Shown here piece by piece: positions 25,323 to 37,431 of a stretch of DNA of 64,000 nt. The position numbers were made by a program, and so were the translations under genes. Numbering within the stretch: position 1 is the first letter of the stretch; each line of letters opens with the position of its first letter. Below the pieces are notes generated by a model. That model worked only from the letters and a program-made list of their open reading frames with translations, did no database searches and had not been told where the DNA came from. This stretch comes from Stromatinia cepivora (taxonomy: Eukaryota > Ascomycota > Leotiomycetes > Helotiales > Sclerotiniaceae): the NCBI GenBank assembly GCA_014898415.1, contig RCTD01000025.1, forward strand, positions 62,001 through 126,000, in the 5' to 3' direction.

Positions 25323-26771
25323 ATGTCAACTCAAGTCAAGACTTGTTCTAATATAAAACTTTCCAACTCTTCTGAGGCTTCCCATGAAAGTTGTGATGCA
25401 GTCGATGCCATCGATACGGAAATGACCTCCCCGCTAACATCGATCGATAACGATAGTACCCGTAGCTTTACTCCCGACAAGATGGATGCTTTTCATTCAG
25501 CTCGCGAACGTGAGGAGCGTATCCGTAGGAACGGTCAAACACCTAGCCATGCACCTACTCTATCTATGGCTATGAACAACATGACCAATAACGGCAGCGC
25601 CTGGCGTCGCCAGTCTTTCTGCGACCCCGCTTATGCGGGTCCAGAAGGTTTCACTCCGCTGACTATGGTTCGCCCTGGTCCCATTTATCCTTTGCCTGAG
25701 CAAATTAACTCTGCCTTTGCCTATGGTATTCGCCGAGCTGATGGCTCTTATACACGACTTCTCCCGGCTGATGAGCTCCCCCCTCTCAATGGCATCCCTC
25801 ATCACCAAGGTCCAGAGGGACTGATTATTGTTCCGGAGCTCCAGCACGGCTCTCCGAAGCCAGAGCGTGCTACTCCCATGATCCCAAACAAGGTACGTTT
25901 TGGGGATTTTTGGATTCAGATGATATGCTGACATTAGTCGTTTGGAGGTCATTGCAAAGCTGCCACCACTCGCCCCACCAATGTTCGGACTCAACCAGCA
26001 AGGTGGTTTTCGCCGACCAGGCGATCAAACACAGGTAAGAGAATAGCTCTATTCTAAATATATCACCAATGAAAAGTATATACTAATCTCATTTTCAAGC
26101 TGGCCATCGATTCAATCGTTGCCTCCGCCGTCGCCCCACCCATGAGCGTATCTCCAGCAAACAATGCAATGATTCCTATGGGAGGTCCGCCTATGCGCCG
26201 CGAGAAGATTTACTGTGATAAATGGGTTCACGAAGGCACCTGTGCTTTTACTCAAGTAGGATGCAAATACAAGCACGAAATGCCTATGGATAAGGCCACG
26301 CAAGTTTCTCTTGGTTTGAACCATGGAGTGCCTAATTGGTATCGTCGCCAACATGGTCTTTCTGTCTCTCCAACAAGTGGAACTGGTCAAATTGAGGCAT
26401 CTGGTACAACTCCAACAAATGGAACATCTCGTACGTCTCAATCTTGGCGCCGTAAGGAAGCCACGTCTTTCTCTCTTCCGACCTCAGCTCAAGGTGGCGC
26501 AAATGGTCGTGGTATGTTTCTTTTAGCACCGCCTATTCATGATTTAGCCGCAACTGACTTGATCACTGCAGATCGTCGTAGCTCATTTGGTCCAATTGGT
26601 CCTCCCCACACACGTCGTCTTACAAACTCTTCTTCCGGTGACTCGATTAACCGTACTCACCTTTCTCTTCCAGAGAACGACGAAGAGGACGATAACGACG
26701 TCAAGATGCAGTGGAATGGTCGAGCTCGTGGCTATACAAATGGCCAGGAACAAAATCGTCATCAACTATAA
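25323..26771 (+). CDS. CCCH zinc-finger protein (C-x8-C-x6-C-x3-H), four exons
   Basis: Model of 422 residues: exons 25,323-25,892, 25,948-26,034, 26,100-26,511 and 26,572-26,771. Introns start GTACGT, GTAAGA and GTATGT. The third is 60 nt, so it keeps the frame open and is easily missed; it has a CTGAC branch and a CAG acceptor. For intron 1 a TAG at 25,937 is only 6 nt from the CTGAC branch and breaks the frame, so the AG at 25,947 is preferred; 25,959 is an alternative. The single zinc finger uses C258, C267, C274 and H278. The N-terminal half has a conserved-looking segment (YTRLLPADELPPLNG), and the C-terminus is Ser/Arg-rich, then acidic. Single CCCH fingers usually bind RNA; the precise role is unknown. 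Confidence 0.8.
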
Positions 26772-28868
26772 TTTGATTTGCCAGATCTTGCGCTCCAACG
26801 ATATAGATATTTATCTCAGCATCTTCTGCTCAAAGCTTTTACCTCTATATCTCACTTCTCCGACATCGGTTCTTCGGGCTACATCTCTTTCTCATCAAGT
26901 ACGATTTGGTTGATCATGGTTTTTACGTTCAGGTCAATAACTTCACCAATTAGATGAAGCGACGATTGGGGTGTATGGCATTCGGGATACAGGACAGATG
27001 GGATAAAATTTACTTGCTACTATATCTGGGGTTACAATGTCTGTTTCTCTTTATTCTTCAGTTTTCTTTTTTCTTTAGCTAGACAGAGCTTCTTCCATCA
27101 CCAAAAAAGCATGGCTTGCGTATTCGTTTCAACTTCGGTTTTTGCATTTGCACAAACGTCTACGAAAATTATATTGCCCAGGTGGTGTGTAATCGAATAA
27201 ATGATGGAATGGATTAAAAGGATGATGGACAGGGCGGATGATTGAGATGAATGAATGGATTAAAAGGATGATGGACAGGGCGGATGATTGAGATGAATGA
27301 ATGGAAGTTATGATGAATGATTGGGAGGAAACCTTGACGGGAGAATATCAAAAGTCATAAAAGCGTCTATAAATCAAGGGAATGATGGATGATATGGATG
27401 GATAATGTCATTTTGGGCACGCAGCTTACTCTGCACGAGATGCCTACTGGATAGTAATCAATATTTCTTTGCAAATGACTTTGAGGCTGGTGATGGGCAT
27501 GAATTTTGTTTAGCTTGGCGTGAGATGTTTTTCGTAGTGTGATATGCTATGATGTAATGTGATGTAGTATGATGTAGTATGATAAGCTTGCTTTTGTAGA
27601 TAATATGATGAGGTACTTTGTGAGGTGAGAGTAAGGATGAAGAAGAGGAATATCTGGTGTATTGGGTATTGAGTGACGAGTATACGCAAAGTTTGCTTAC
27701 ATCATGATATTTGGAGAAGTGGGATGGGTGATTTCGAACATAATTTTCTACTGGAAAAATTGGAAAAAAGATTGGTTATGAAAAGAATGTGCTGATCCTC
27801 CAAAAACCGGCCACGAAAAATCCGACTATCCCACTTTCTCAATCACATACAGTTAGCAATGATGCAAATCATAGAAAGTAGAAATTACCAAGCCATGAAC
27901 ATCAACCCGACCTCGAGATATACGACACTGGATCAAATACCATAGCTAGACTGAATTGCCCCTCTCCATTTCCTCTCTCTTTCTCTCTCCTTATCTTCAT
28001 CCCCGATCTCCATGTATTCATTTATTTCCTTATCTAGACATAGTTTACAAGAATTCAAAGGTTATATACATTCACTAAATATCTATAACAGCCTCGACTC
28101 TCAAGATAAACGGGGTCTTAAATTTAATATCAGTTTAAGGCTATGATATGATTTGACTTCACGGTTGGATAATATACTGATATAGTAGATAGTATGAACA
28201 CTTATTGATTTTTGTTATTAAGTATATAATTCATCCTACTAATTATATTACTTGAAGATTGGAGTACAACGGCGGGCCAAGCAATAACGTTGGATGGTCC
28301 CCATTGTGAATCTGAAGTTGTGTAAAGGTTTCGCTGTTATTTTGATGTAACGGATCGAGGGCAGAAATGATGTAGCATATTAATGCAAAAGGATTGATCT
28401 TGTTATTTTTTTGTAAGTTTCCTCTAGAGTCTGGATTAATATTCTTTGGGTGGGAGGAAGATTGGAGAGGGATGAGATGGGTGAGGCGAGGCGAGGATAT
28501 ACTCCGAGGTGGGTTTTGTGCAGGGCGAAAATTGAAACGTAGGGAATAGATTAATGATTTCTGGATGCTTTTGTCAATGATGAGATGTAATCAAAATGAC
28601 TCTTTTGTTATTGCCATCGTCACGACCATTTAATGGCCAATTAGAGAGTCATGTGGAATTTCTTTGGCGGTCGGATCAAGACATAAGACGAGTGAAGTGT
28701 GAAATGTAAGAATATTTTTATTCTGCATATAATTCATAACTTATAACGACAGTATTACTGAAATCGAATACACAAATAAGGGCCAACATCCGGTTTTCTA
28801 TCCTCGCTTTCCACAAACCAGCAAAAGTAACCACCAGACTACACAATAAAACCTACCACCCTTCCATC
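26772..28868. other. Intergenic, repeats only
   Basis: Contains the 3' end of the CCCH transcript, a 46-bp tandem duplication (27,208-27,299), a degenerate gatgta/gtatgat microsatellite at about 27,535-27,585, and AT-rich DNA. No gene recognised. Confidence 0.6.
27208..27299. repeat. Perfect 46-bp tandem duplication
   Basis: Units 27,208-27,253 and 27,254-27,299 are identical, and the first bases of a third copy follow. Identity implies a recent event. Confidence 0.95.
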
Positions 28869-30596
28869 TCACATCCTCCCCAATCTCTTAACCCACGGTC
28901 CCCTATTTGTCCACTCCTCCTGCTCCCCGTTCCCCTCCTCATCTCTCTTAAAAATAACAATCGCAGTATTAGGATTCTGACATAAACCCAGTAGTGAAAG
29001 ACATTTATTTTCAGAACAGCATGTTCTCATGCAGGCAGAACCTGAGCCACAATCGGAATCGGTGGTGCAAGAAGAGAGGGCGGAGCAGGGTGTGTCAGCC
29101 ACGCAGTAGCCTGTGCCGCTTAAGGATGGTTCTGTGAAGTTTGTTAGTGGATTTTGGTCATGGGGATGGGGATAGGAGAAGAGTGGGTGCAGAAAAGAGA
29201 AGATGGAAAATGGAGGACATGCGACATAAACAGGTGTTGTCTGAAGAGCAATGTTGGTTTTGGCGGCAAGCGGCTGTGGCGTTACATGTGGCGACGAGAG
29301 GTGAGACGGGAGATCTGGGGCTGGGGGATGAGGATGAGGTGGGAAGGGAAGTGGAGGCTGAAGAGAAGTTTGAGGGCGGCTGGGATATGATGATAGAGGA
29401 TGTGTGTAGAAGAGATGATGATGTGGGTGTTAGGGAGGTCGATATTGGAGCCGAACTCGAAGAAATGACCGAAGAGGCAGTGGTAGAGAAGGTGAACGGA
29501 GGTAGTGAAGATGTGAACGAGGAAGTCGATGAGAGGGTGGATATCCTTCCTGACGCTGAATTGGAAGAGATTATTGATGATCCCGTCTTAGTTGGTGATA
29601 AAAGTGTGGTAGAAGATGCATTCAAGCTCGAAACGGAAGAGTTTGAAGGCGAAATAGTCGAAGCTTCTGACTTCGAAATTGGAGAAGAAGAAAATGAGCT
29701 TTTTGTGCTGGAAGCAAGAGAGTTTGAGGACATTGCACTCGATAGACTGGTCGAAGTCTCGGACGATTGCACAAAAAGTCTTTCAGATGCTGAGCTGCCG
29801 GATGAAAGAGATGAAACAATAACTGAATCCATTAGCAAGAGGGGCTAGCAAGCGAGTTTAGCAGGAGACTAGAATATATACCATTTGCAGATTTTGGTTT
29901 TACGACCACACTTGAGCTAGAGCTAGAGCTCGAATTTGGTTCTCCAAAAGCAGTGGAAGTTACAGTGATAGTTTCCACTCTATTGGGGTTTGGGGCGGGG
30001 ATTGAGTCTCCGGACGGGCCTCCAGGTGAAACTCCTGGTAAATTCACAGTTGCATACTCCGTCACATATGAAGTAGGGGCTGTGACAGTGATAGTAGTTA
30101 CCACTACATTCAGTTGACTCCGACATGCTTCAACATATGCACTGTGATTTGGACAAGCGCTTGTCGCATATGGCGGGATCGTTTCCGTTGCCGTACTTGT
30201 GATGGCATTCAGCGTGGTTGTGAGTGTAATGGCGTCTCCCGTGACGGTAACTATAACAGCCTCCCTTGGTTTTACGGCTCTGGCTGTCACATACACTATA
30301 TTTGTACTGGCTTCTGTATAGGTGATTTCATTCAGTACCACGGTAGTAATCGTGACAATTCTGTTTCATAAGTCATTAGTGCTTCGCATACTAGAGTGAT
30401 TGAAGGAATGGAAGTACCCAGAAGCTATGTAGGACGGAGTGACAGTAGTTCTCATGTAACTAGAGCAATCTAATTCTCGTATGTTTCTTGCAACATGATT
30501 ATGGGAGCCACCAACTACATAGCCGCAGGCATCGGAACCCTGCCACCAATGTGCATCTGATAAACCGAGGAGGAAGAGCGTAATCAAAAACTTCAT
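28869..30596 (-). CDS. Secreted Ser/Thr-rich protein with Cys-rich C-terminal region, four exons
   Basis: Model of 496 residues: exons 30,596-30,418, 30,360-29,882, 29,822-29,232 and 29,110-28,869. Introns 1 and 2 (57 and 59 nt; donors GTACTT and GTATAT) fix the reading phase well. Intron 3 is less certain because only GTTTAT, GTCGCA or GTCCTC can serve as donor; the choice given avoids a stop and links two Cys-rich stretches. The protein starts with a signal peptide (MKFLITLFLLGLSDA), followed by a short W/C/H-containing domain, a long Val/Thr-rich part, a Ser/Thr-rich mucin-like stalk, and a C-terminal Cys-rich block (TDSDCGSGSACMRTCC). An in-frame Met at 30,629 is a weaker start because it would bury the signal. 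It is probably cell-wall or extracellular. Family not recognised. Confidence 0.7.
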
Positions 30597-31435
30597 AGTA
30601 GGAACTCTGGTGGAAGGAATTTTGGGCAATTTATGTAGAAGGTGCTTCTTCAGTGGTAGACCAATCTAGTTACGCTCAACAAAGATCACTATAGCAAAAA
30701 GGGCGAGAGGTGATGGGCTACTTATTCACGGGCTCAAGTCTAGTCGCGTTGCTCCAGAATTCTCTGCATGGCATGATATGCGTCTTGGGAATTAAGTCGC
30801 AGTGACGTACATGAGGATCGCTGCGAAATAATGTAAACGAGAATACGTGAAGAATGCTGTTGTGGGCGCAACGTTCACTAGAATATTGAATGTCTGAACA
30901 ATATTGAATATTTCGGGCACTTATGCAAGATCAAAGAATCGCTAAAAAACGATAGTTGGAGTCTCAAATTTGTCACCATTGGATAGGGTTGGAATTTTTG
31001 ATGATAATTTCTCAACACTAATTGAGATGCCGCCAATGTTTCTTCCGCCCAGTATCACATCTCAAATACGGAGAAAGGTCCAAAAGTCCGGAAGTACAAC
31101 TTCAAACTCAAAAATTAACGATGGGTATTTAACTTGATGACTATAGAATGATATGCAGTCTATACATAGAGACTACTGCTTTGCCCCCATGGACAGGTAA
31201 ATTCGCTGTCTAATTGACGCCTTCCAATGCACGGTCTTCTGTTCCGCTACTCCATTATCCCGTGTAAATGCTTCTTAGGAACAAAGTTCCCGAAATTGTG
31301 TAGGCATCTTATCGTCAAGGTCGTTACAAATCGTCCATAATCCACCAAATGCTGTAAAGATGTGGTTCAATACCTACCATAGGAGGTATAATACATCGAT
31401 ATGTATAGGTAATGCGCAGAAAAAGCGATGGCCGT
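30597..31435. other. Intergenic between secreted-protein gene and HAPSTR1-like gene
   Basis: No protein-like frame or repeat recognised. It holds the promoter of the gene ending at 30,596 and the 3' end of the gene at 31,436. Confidence 0.6.
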
Positions 31436-32278
31436 TCAAACGAATCTTCCCCTCTTTCCACCGCCACCGAAAGAATCGTCTCCATGCCCTAGATTTCCTA
31501 GATCAAAGAAATCCCCAAAGTTTATTTTCCGCTTTTGACCAGCTCCCCGGCTTATGGAAGTCGAAGATCTAGCATTTAATCGAGAAGAATGATTGTTGTG
31601 TCTTGCGTTGGTTCGTGAAGGTCGAGTGAGGGAAATACCCGCTGGCTGATTATTGAAACTATCATGGGTTTGAGAACGGCTCTTATCCGATAAATCCAAG
31701 TCTGACAATAGAATATCAGGATCTTGTGGATATTGTTGCGAGGATCGAAAGGTAAATGTGCTCTGTGGAAGCGCCGTGATCGTTGGAGGTTCTGGTTCTG
31801 GGTCGGGTAATACAACGGTCGGAGGCGGAGGCGCTGACTCTGTTCTCATTGGTGAAGCAGCTCTTGTTGGTTTAACAGTTGATGGCGGAATGTGAGTTGA
31901 AATTTGCGATCTTTGAATTACTGGTGAGGATCCGCGATCTGTTTTTTCTGGAACCTCATCATCACTATCATTGTGTAATGTTGTGTCTCGACCATCTAAT
32001 CTCTCGGTCGCCCACCTTCGAATCCTCCAACCCTCGCCATCGCTCAATCCAATACCTTCTTTGTCCAGGAAACTTAAGAGCTCATCCAGTGCATCTTGAT
32101 AACCTTCAGTCCTAGCTCTTCCTTGATCTGCCGCAGCGGTCTTATAGAGATTGGTGACGGATAAAGCGGCCGCCTTGAATTGTGCGATGAGAAGTTGTTG
32201 TGGAGTGTCGCTGTTCTGTTGTTTTGAAGGAGATTTACCTCCAGGAAGGGAGGTATTCAAAGATCTCATAGAGTCCAT
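31436..32278 (-). CDS. HAPSTR1/C16orf72-like protein (DUF4588)
   Basis: 280 residues from the Met at 32,278 (MDSMRSLNTSL). The frame stays open upstream to 32,551, but an 89-nt intron at 32,402-32,314 (GTACGT, CTGACTAAT, TAG) lies in that stretch. After its removal a stop precedes this Met with no earlier ATG, so the start is well determined. Residues 27-97 form the conserved helical region (AAALSVTNLYKTA, then EGYQDALDELLSFLDKE and DGEGWRIRRWATERLDG), matching the pattern of the eukaryotic DUF4588 family whose human member HAPSTR1 partners the ubiquitin ligase HUWE1 in stress responses. The remainder is disordered, acidic/Ser-rich, ending with a basic KRK cluster and Gly-rich tail, suggesting a nuclear protein. 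The family assignment is from memory of the pattern and moderately confident. Confidence 0.65.
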   Translation of the reverse strand: MDSMRSLNTSLPGGKSPSKQQNSDTPQQLLIAQFKAAALSVTNLYKTAAADQGRARTEGYQDALDELLSFLDKEGIGLSDGEGWRIRRWATERLDGRDTTLHNDSDDEVPEKTDRGSSPVIQRSQISTHIPPSTVKPTRAASPMRTESAPPPPTVVLPDPEPEPPTITALPQSTFTFRSSQQYPQDPDILLSDLDLSDKSRSQTHDSFNNQPAGISLTRPSRTNARHNNHSSRLNARSSTSISRGAGQKRKINFGDFFDLGNLGHGDDSFGGGGKRGRFV

Positions 32279-32859
32279 GACTTGTTGTTGAGAATGAGTT
32301 TGTGCTGAAGTTGCTACAACAAAGATGAAATTAGTCAGATGATGGTCCGTCCGGGTAGACACAGGATTAAATATGTAATGACCCTTAATTCTAGCAACGT
32401 ACCTTGTCTTGGTGATGGAGTCGCAGAAATTCAAGTGAATGAATCTCAAACAACTCTTGGTCTTAGGTCTAATAAAGAGTAAGATCTTACAACTGTGACT
32501 CCTAAAATAAGGATTCGAAAGATTTCTGTGCTGGTGTAGATTTGGGTACAAAGAGCCATGACTTCTTCTAGGCCCGTGCTATTGTACTACGGTATATAGT
32601 TATTCCGGCCGTAATCGTACCGCGTTCATTTCACGCCTTGTGCTGGAGATTCTGTTCCATAAACGCGAAATTCCACATCAGATCAATTTCTAAATTTCTC
32701 GGTTTCAATCAACAAAACTGCGCAGACTTTTTGATATTAGGAACTTATCCATCACCGAAACATCTATCACCATCTCATATAGTACGACTACTCTTTCTCA
32801 GCGCATAAGAGATACCCTTCTCAACGTTGTTACCCTAGAAAGGGTGAAGTCATTTGAAG
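32279..32859. promoter_or_regulatory. Shared promoter region of the HAPSTR1-like and ISWI genes, with a 5' UTR intron
   Basis: The two genes are divergent. An intron in the 5' untranslated region of the minus gene occupies 32,402-32,314, leaving roughly 450 bp for two promoters and leaders. No TATA box is obvious. Confidence 0.65.
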
Positions 32860-35800
32860 ATGGCACCAACACGTTCTTCACGCAATAGTGGCGCCGATAC
32901 AGATACATCTATGGTGGATGTTTCTGAAATCAAACAACTACCTGTTGATCCTATGGTTTGTTACGTTTTGGCATACCACATATCTTCTTCCAAAACCTGC
33001 AGGCTTTCAGTGTACATGCATTAGACATGAATGAACGATGTACTAACTTGCGCAATAGGATGTCGACGAAGCCCCAGATTTTACAGAGGATTCTGATACC
33101 AATCCAAACACAACAGAAAGCAGTGTTCACGGTGACGCAATGACAGGAGATGGACGGAAACGAAGATCAGAGGCCACTCAGTTACGTCGGAGCGTTTTTG
33201 GCAAAAAGCATGATCGTCTTGGTGAATCCAAGGTAATTTTACTGCTTTTCGATCATTTTTTGGGTTCACAGCTGATTGACCGTCTCCTCGTAGGAAGATG
33301 ACTCCATTCGACGTTTTCGATATCTTCTTGGCTTAACAGATTTGTTTAGACATTTCATCGAAACAAACCCAAATCCACGCATTCAGGAGATTATGCACGA
33401 GATCGATCGCCAAAATGAAGAGGCTGAAAAGAAAAAGAAAGGTGCGGACAGAAAGGGTGGCGCAGCCAACGAAAGACGCCGCAGAACAGAAGCAGAAGAG
33501 GATGCAGAGCTCTTAAAAGACGAAAAGGCTGGAGGATCTGCAGAGACAGTATTTCGTGAATCGCCGGGTTTCATTCAGGGACAGATGAGAGATTATCAAG
33601 TTGCCGGATTGAATTGGCTGGTTTCTCTCCACGAGAATGGTATCTCAGGAATCCTTGCAGATGAGATGGGTCTTGGAAAGACTTTGCAAACGATCTCATT
33701 CTTAGGCTACCTCAGGCATATTATGGATATCACTGGTCCTCATCTCATTGTTGTCCCAAAATCTACGCTTGACAATTGGAAGAGGGAGTTTGCAAGATGG
33801 ACACCGGAGGTCAATGTTTTGGTACTCCAAGGAGCTAAGGATGAGCGTAATGCTTTGATCAACGAGCGACTTATTGATGAAAAGTTTGACGTCTGTATCA
33901 CGAGTTACGAAATGATTCTTCGAGAGAAATCCCACTTGAAAAAATTTGCATGGGAATACATCATTATTGATGAGGTAGGCTTATTTTGTTCCCCGAAGCT
34001 AATCTCTTGCTAACTGAATTAGGCCCATCGTATCAAAAACGAAGAGTCTTCCCTTGCTCAAGTCATTCGTTTATTTAATTCACGAAATCGACTTTTGATC
34101 ACTGGTACTCCATTGCAAAACAACCTGCATGAGTTATGGGCACTTCTCAACTTTTTGCTTCCAGATGTATTTGGTGATGCGGAGGCATTTGATCAATGGT
34201 TTTCTGGCCAACAAGAAGATCAAGATACCGTTGTCCAACAATTACATCGCGTATTGCGCCCCTTTTTACTTCGTCGTGTCAAGGCCGATGTCGAAAAGAG
34301 TTTATTGCCCAAGAAGGAGATTAACTTGTATATTGGTATGTCCGACATGCAAGTTAAATGGTACAAGAAGATCCTTGAGAAGGATATCGACGCAGTCAAT
34401 GGAGCTGGTGGAAAACGTGAATCAAAAACACGACTTTTGAACATTGTCATGCAACTTCGGAAATGTTGCAATCATCCATATCTTTTCGAAGGTGCCGAAC
34501 CTGGTCCACCTTACACTACCGATGAACATTTGATTTTCAATGCTGGAAAAATGGTCATGTTAGACAAACTCCTTACTCGCATGAAGAAGGCTGGAAGTCG
34601 AGTTCTGATCTTCTCTCAGATGAGCAGACTTTTAGACATCCTTGAAGATTACTGTGTTTTCCGTGAATTCAAGTATTGTCGAATTGATGGTGGTACAGCA
34701 CATGAGGACCGTATCCAAGCTATCGACGATTACAACAAGCCAGATAGTGAGAAATTTGTCTTCCTTTTGACTACCAGAGCTGGTGGTCTTGGTATCAATT
34801 TGACCAGTGCCGATATCGTTGTATTATACGACAGCGATTGGAATCCGCAAGCAGATTTGCAAGCTATGGACCGAGCACATCGTATTGGACAAACAAAACA
34901 AGTTGTTGTATATCGATTCGTCACTGAGAACGCCATTGAGGAAAAGGTTCTGGAGCGTGCTGCACAGAAATTACGTTTGGATCAGCTCGTTATCCAACAA
35001 GGTCGTGCCCAGATTGCTGCTAAGGCGGCTGCTAATAAGGATGATCTCTTGAATATGATTCAGCACGGAGCTGAAAAGGTATTCGCAACCAATGGACCAA
35101 CAGGTACTCTTGCAGAAAAGGGTGCAGATCTCGATGATGACGACATTGATGAGATTTTGAAGCATGGCGAAAAGCGTACTGCAGAGCTTAATGCTCGTTA
35201 TGAGAAACTCGGTATTGATGACCTTCAAAACTTCACATCTGAATCTGCCTACCAGTGGGATGGTAAAGATTTTAGTCACCAAAAGAAAGATATTGGTATG
35301 ACCTGGATTAATCCTGCTAAGCGTGAACGCAAGGAGCAATCTTATTCCATGGACAAGTATTATAAACAAGCTTTGTCTACTGGCGGTCGTGTTGCAGATC
35401 CAAAACCAAAAGCACCCAAGGCGCCAAAACAAGTCACAGTCCATGACTATCAATTCTTTCCACCAGCCCTGCGGGATTTGCAAGACCGTGAAACTGCATA
35501 TCATCGTAAAGAAATTGGCTACAAGGTTCCTTTGGCAGATGGTACAGAGGAAGATCTCTCGGATCGTGAGGCTGAACGTAACTTGGAGCAACTAGAGATT
35601 GATAATGCTACTCCTCTTACGGAAGAAGAGCAAGAAGAAAAGCAACGCCTATCTCAACAAGGTTTCGCTGACTGGAATCGTCGAGACTTTCAACAATTTA
35701 TTAATGGTTCTGCAAAATATGGCCGTAAGGATTTTAACATGATCGCTGAGGAAGTAGACAGCAAGGGACCGGAAGATATCAAAGCTTATGCCAAGATTTT

Positions 35801-36525
35801 CTGGCAACGATATACCGAAATCGCAGATTATGCCAAATACATCGGTTTGATCGAAGCTGGTGAAGAGAAAACTAGAAAGATGGATCATCAACGAAAGATG
35901 TTGCGAAAGAAAATGCAACAATACCGGGTACCATTGCAACAACTCAAGATCAACTATTCAGTATCAACTACCAACAAAAAGGTCTATACTGAGGAAGAAG
36001 ATCGTTTCTTACTTGTTCTCCTAGACAAGTATGGTGTTGACAGTGATGGTATCTATGAACGAATTCGTGATGACATTCGTGAAAGTCCTCTTTTCAGATT
36101 TGATTGGTTCTTCTTGAGCAGAACCCCTATTGAAATTAGCAGAAGATGCACAACACTTTTGACAACGGTTGCTAGAGAATTTGATGAGCCAGCTGCAGCT
36201 AAAACTGTTAATGGTGTCGTAAATGGCAAAGTCAAGAGAGAACCTGAAGAGGATGAGAATGATGAGGATAGTGTATTAGGCATGGCCCCTGCTAAAAAGA
36301 AGTCGAAGAATGGTGTTAAGGCATGAATACCTATATCAGTATATTTTATACATATATACTAACTGTTTGCTTTAGAACAAAGCACTTGATAATGTCAAGT
36401 CTACTGCTGGAAGCAAGGCAACTTCAACAACTCCATCGTCAAGAGCCTCTAGTGTTGTTTCGAACGCATCAAGTCCAGCACCAGTTTCGGCTTCTAAGAG
36501 CAAGTCTAAGGGTAGGAAGAGATGA
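32860..36525 (+). CDS. ISW1/ISW2-like: ISWI chromatin-remodelling ATPase, five exons
   Basis: Model of 1,132 residues: exons 32,860-32,955, 33,059-33,232, 33,294-33,974, 34,023-36,320 and 36,376-36,525. ISWI slides and spaces nucleosomes using ATP in the nucleus. Visible motifs: DEMGLGKT (Walker A, residues 213-220), DEAH at 316-319 split by intron 3, ITGTPLQNN, helicase C with [14 protein letters not shown] and DRAHRIGQT, then HAND (about 780-850), SANT (from about 860, [13 protein letters not shown]) and SLIDE (around 970, [17 protein letters not shown]). Introns 1 and 3 have CTAAC branches; intron 2 has CTGATTGAC. The last intron has TACTAAC and TTTAG but begins either GC (36,321) or GTTAAG (36,315), both in phase 0. 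Without it the frame would stop at 36,326 and lose the Ser/Lys-rich tail. Length matches the family. Confidence 0.95.
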
Positions 36526-37431
36526 AGACGAGGAAGAGGGAACCAAAATTTAAGAAGGTTCGTGTTATTATTATGAAAAGGATTTTTTGTCGAGTGTATT
36601 CAAATCAAGTGGCATGACTTTGGGTAGGGCGTTAAAAAGGGACTAATTATGTGGGCTTCATGACACATGGGCAAAAGAATGCGTAGTTTTAGATGGAACG
36701 TTTACATTATGATATGCAGACAGGTTGTGAGATGATAAGTTGCTCCCAGATGAATACCAAAAATATATTATTTTTAAATACTGCAAATGTTTTACTGTGA
36801 ATTTCCAGGGACTCTTTTTAGGCAAATACTATTCTTCCCTCATCTGATTACCTTTCCCTTTCCAATCCGGGGTATATCAACTACCATCTAGGTCTGAAGT
36901 CCCAGTGACAATCCCTTTTTATGTAGCTAGAAACACTCCTCATACAAATGTAATTGGTACATTTTGTACACAAATACAAAGCCATAAAAAGACTTCGAAA
37001 AATACTAGTACAAGCTCTAATAACCTACCTATCACTAACACGTGACGCAAAAATTTAAACCACCCCACCAACGACGAACGATCTCTTTCTCAGGAGTTCA
37101 CTAAAATATTGAGGGATATCTAAGCACAATCATACTCATTCGTCGACTATATCTCTGAGGTCGCTGGTTTAGGATTTCATACGTGAGTGTTTGGCTTCTT
37201 CCTGTTGTGAATGTGTAACTAACCGCAATACCCTTCCTTAGATTTAGGTTGATACGTCCGTCACAGTATAGCACAATTTAAAAAGTCATAGAAATTTTTG
37301 AGTCTGGAAATTTGGGAAAGTTCCTATAATTATCTATACATCTATACATCCATCATCTATCCCCTTTTCATACTTTTCCATCCAAAGAAGTAACTTTGAA
37401 GAAAGGAAAAAGCAAAGTAAAGGAAGAAAAA
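36526..37431. promoter_or_regulatory. ISWI 3' region and URA4 promoter/leader
   Basis: No gene. The right part is the leader of URA4 and contains a small 5' UTR intron at 37,193-37,241. An acAcggagt/CCAAT-type element is not evident. Confidence 0.5.
37193..37241 (+). other. Predicted 5' UTR intron of URA4
   Basis: GTGAGT donor at 37,193, CTAAC branch at 37,219-37,223 and TTAG acceptor ending 37,241 (49 nt), about 190 bp before the URA4 start. All three signals are canonical for this genome. It is assigned to URA4 by position only. Confidence 0.5.

Noticed and set aside
29141..29848. 235-residue plus-strand acidic frame
   Set aside because: Exact antisense shadow of the Ser-rich exon 3 of the secreted-protein gene; Ser codons read backwards give Glu/Asp/Arg/Val.
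34971..35591. 206-residue minus-strand hydrophobic frame
   Set aside because: Shadow of the ISWI coding exon.
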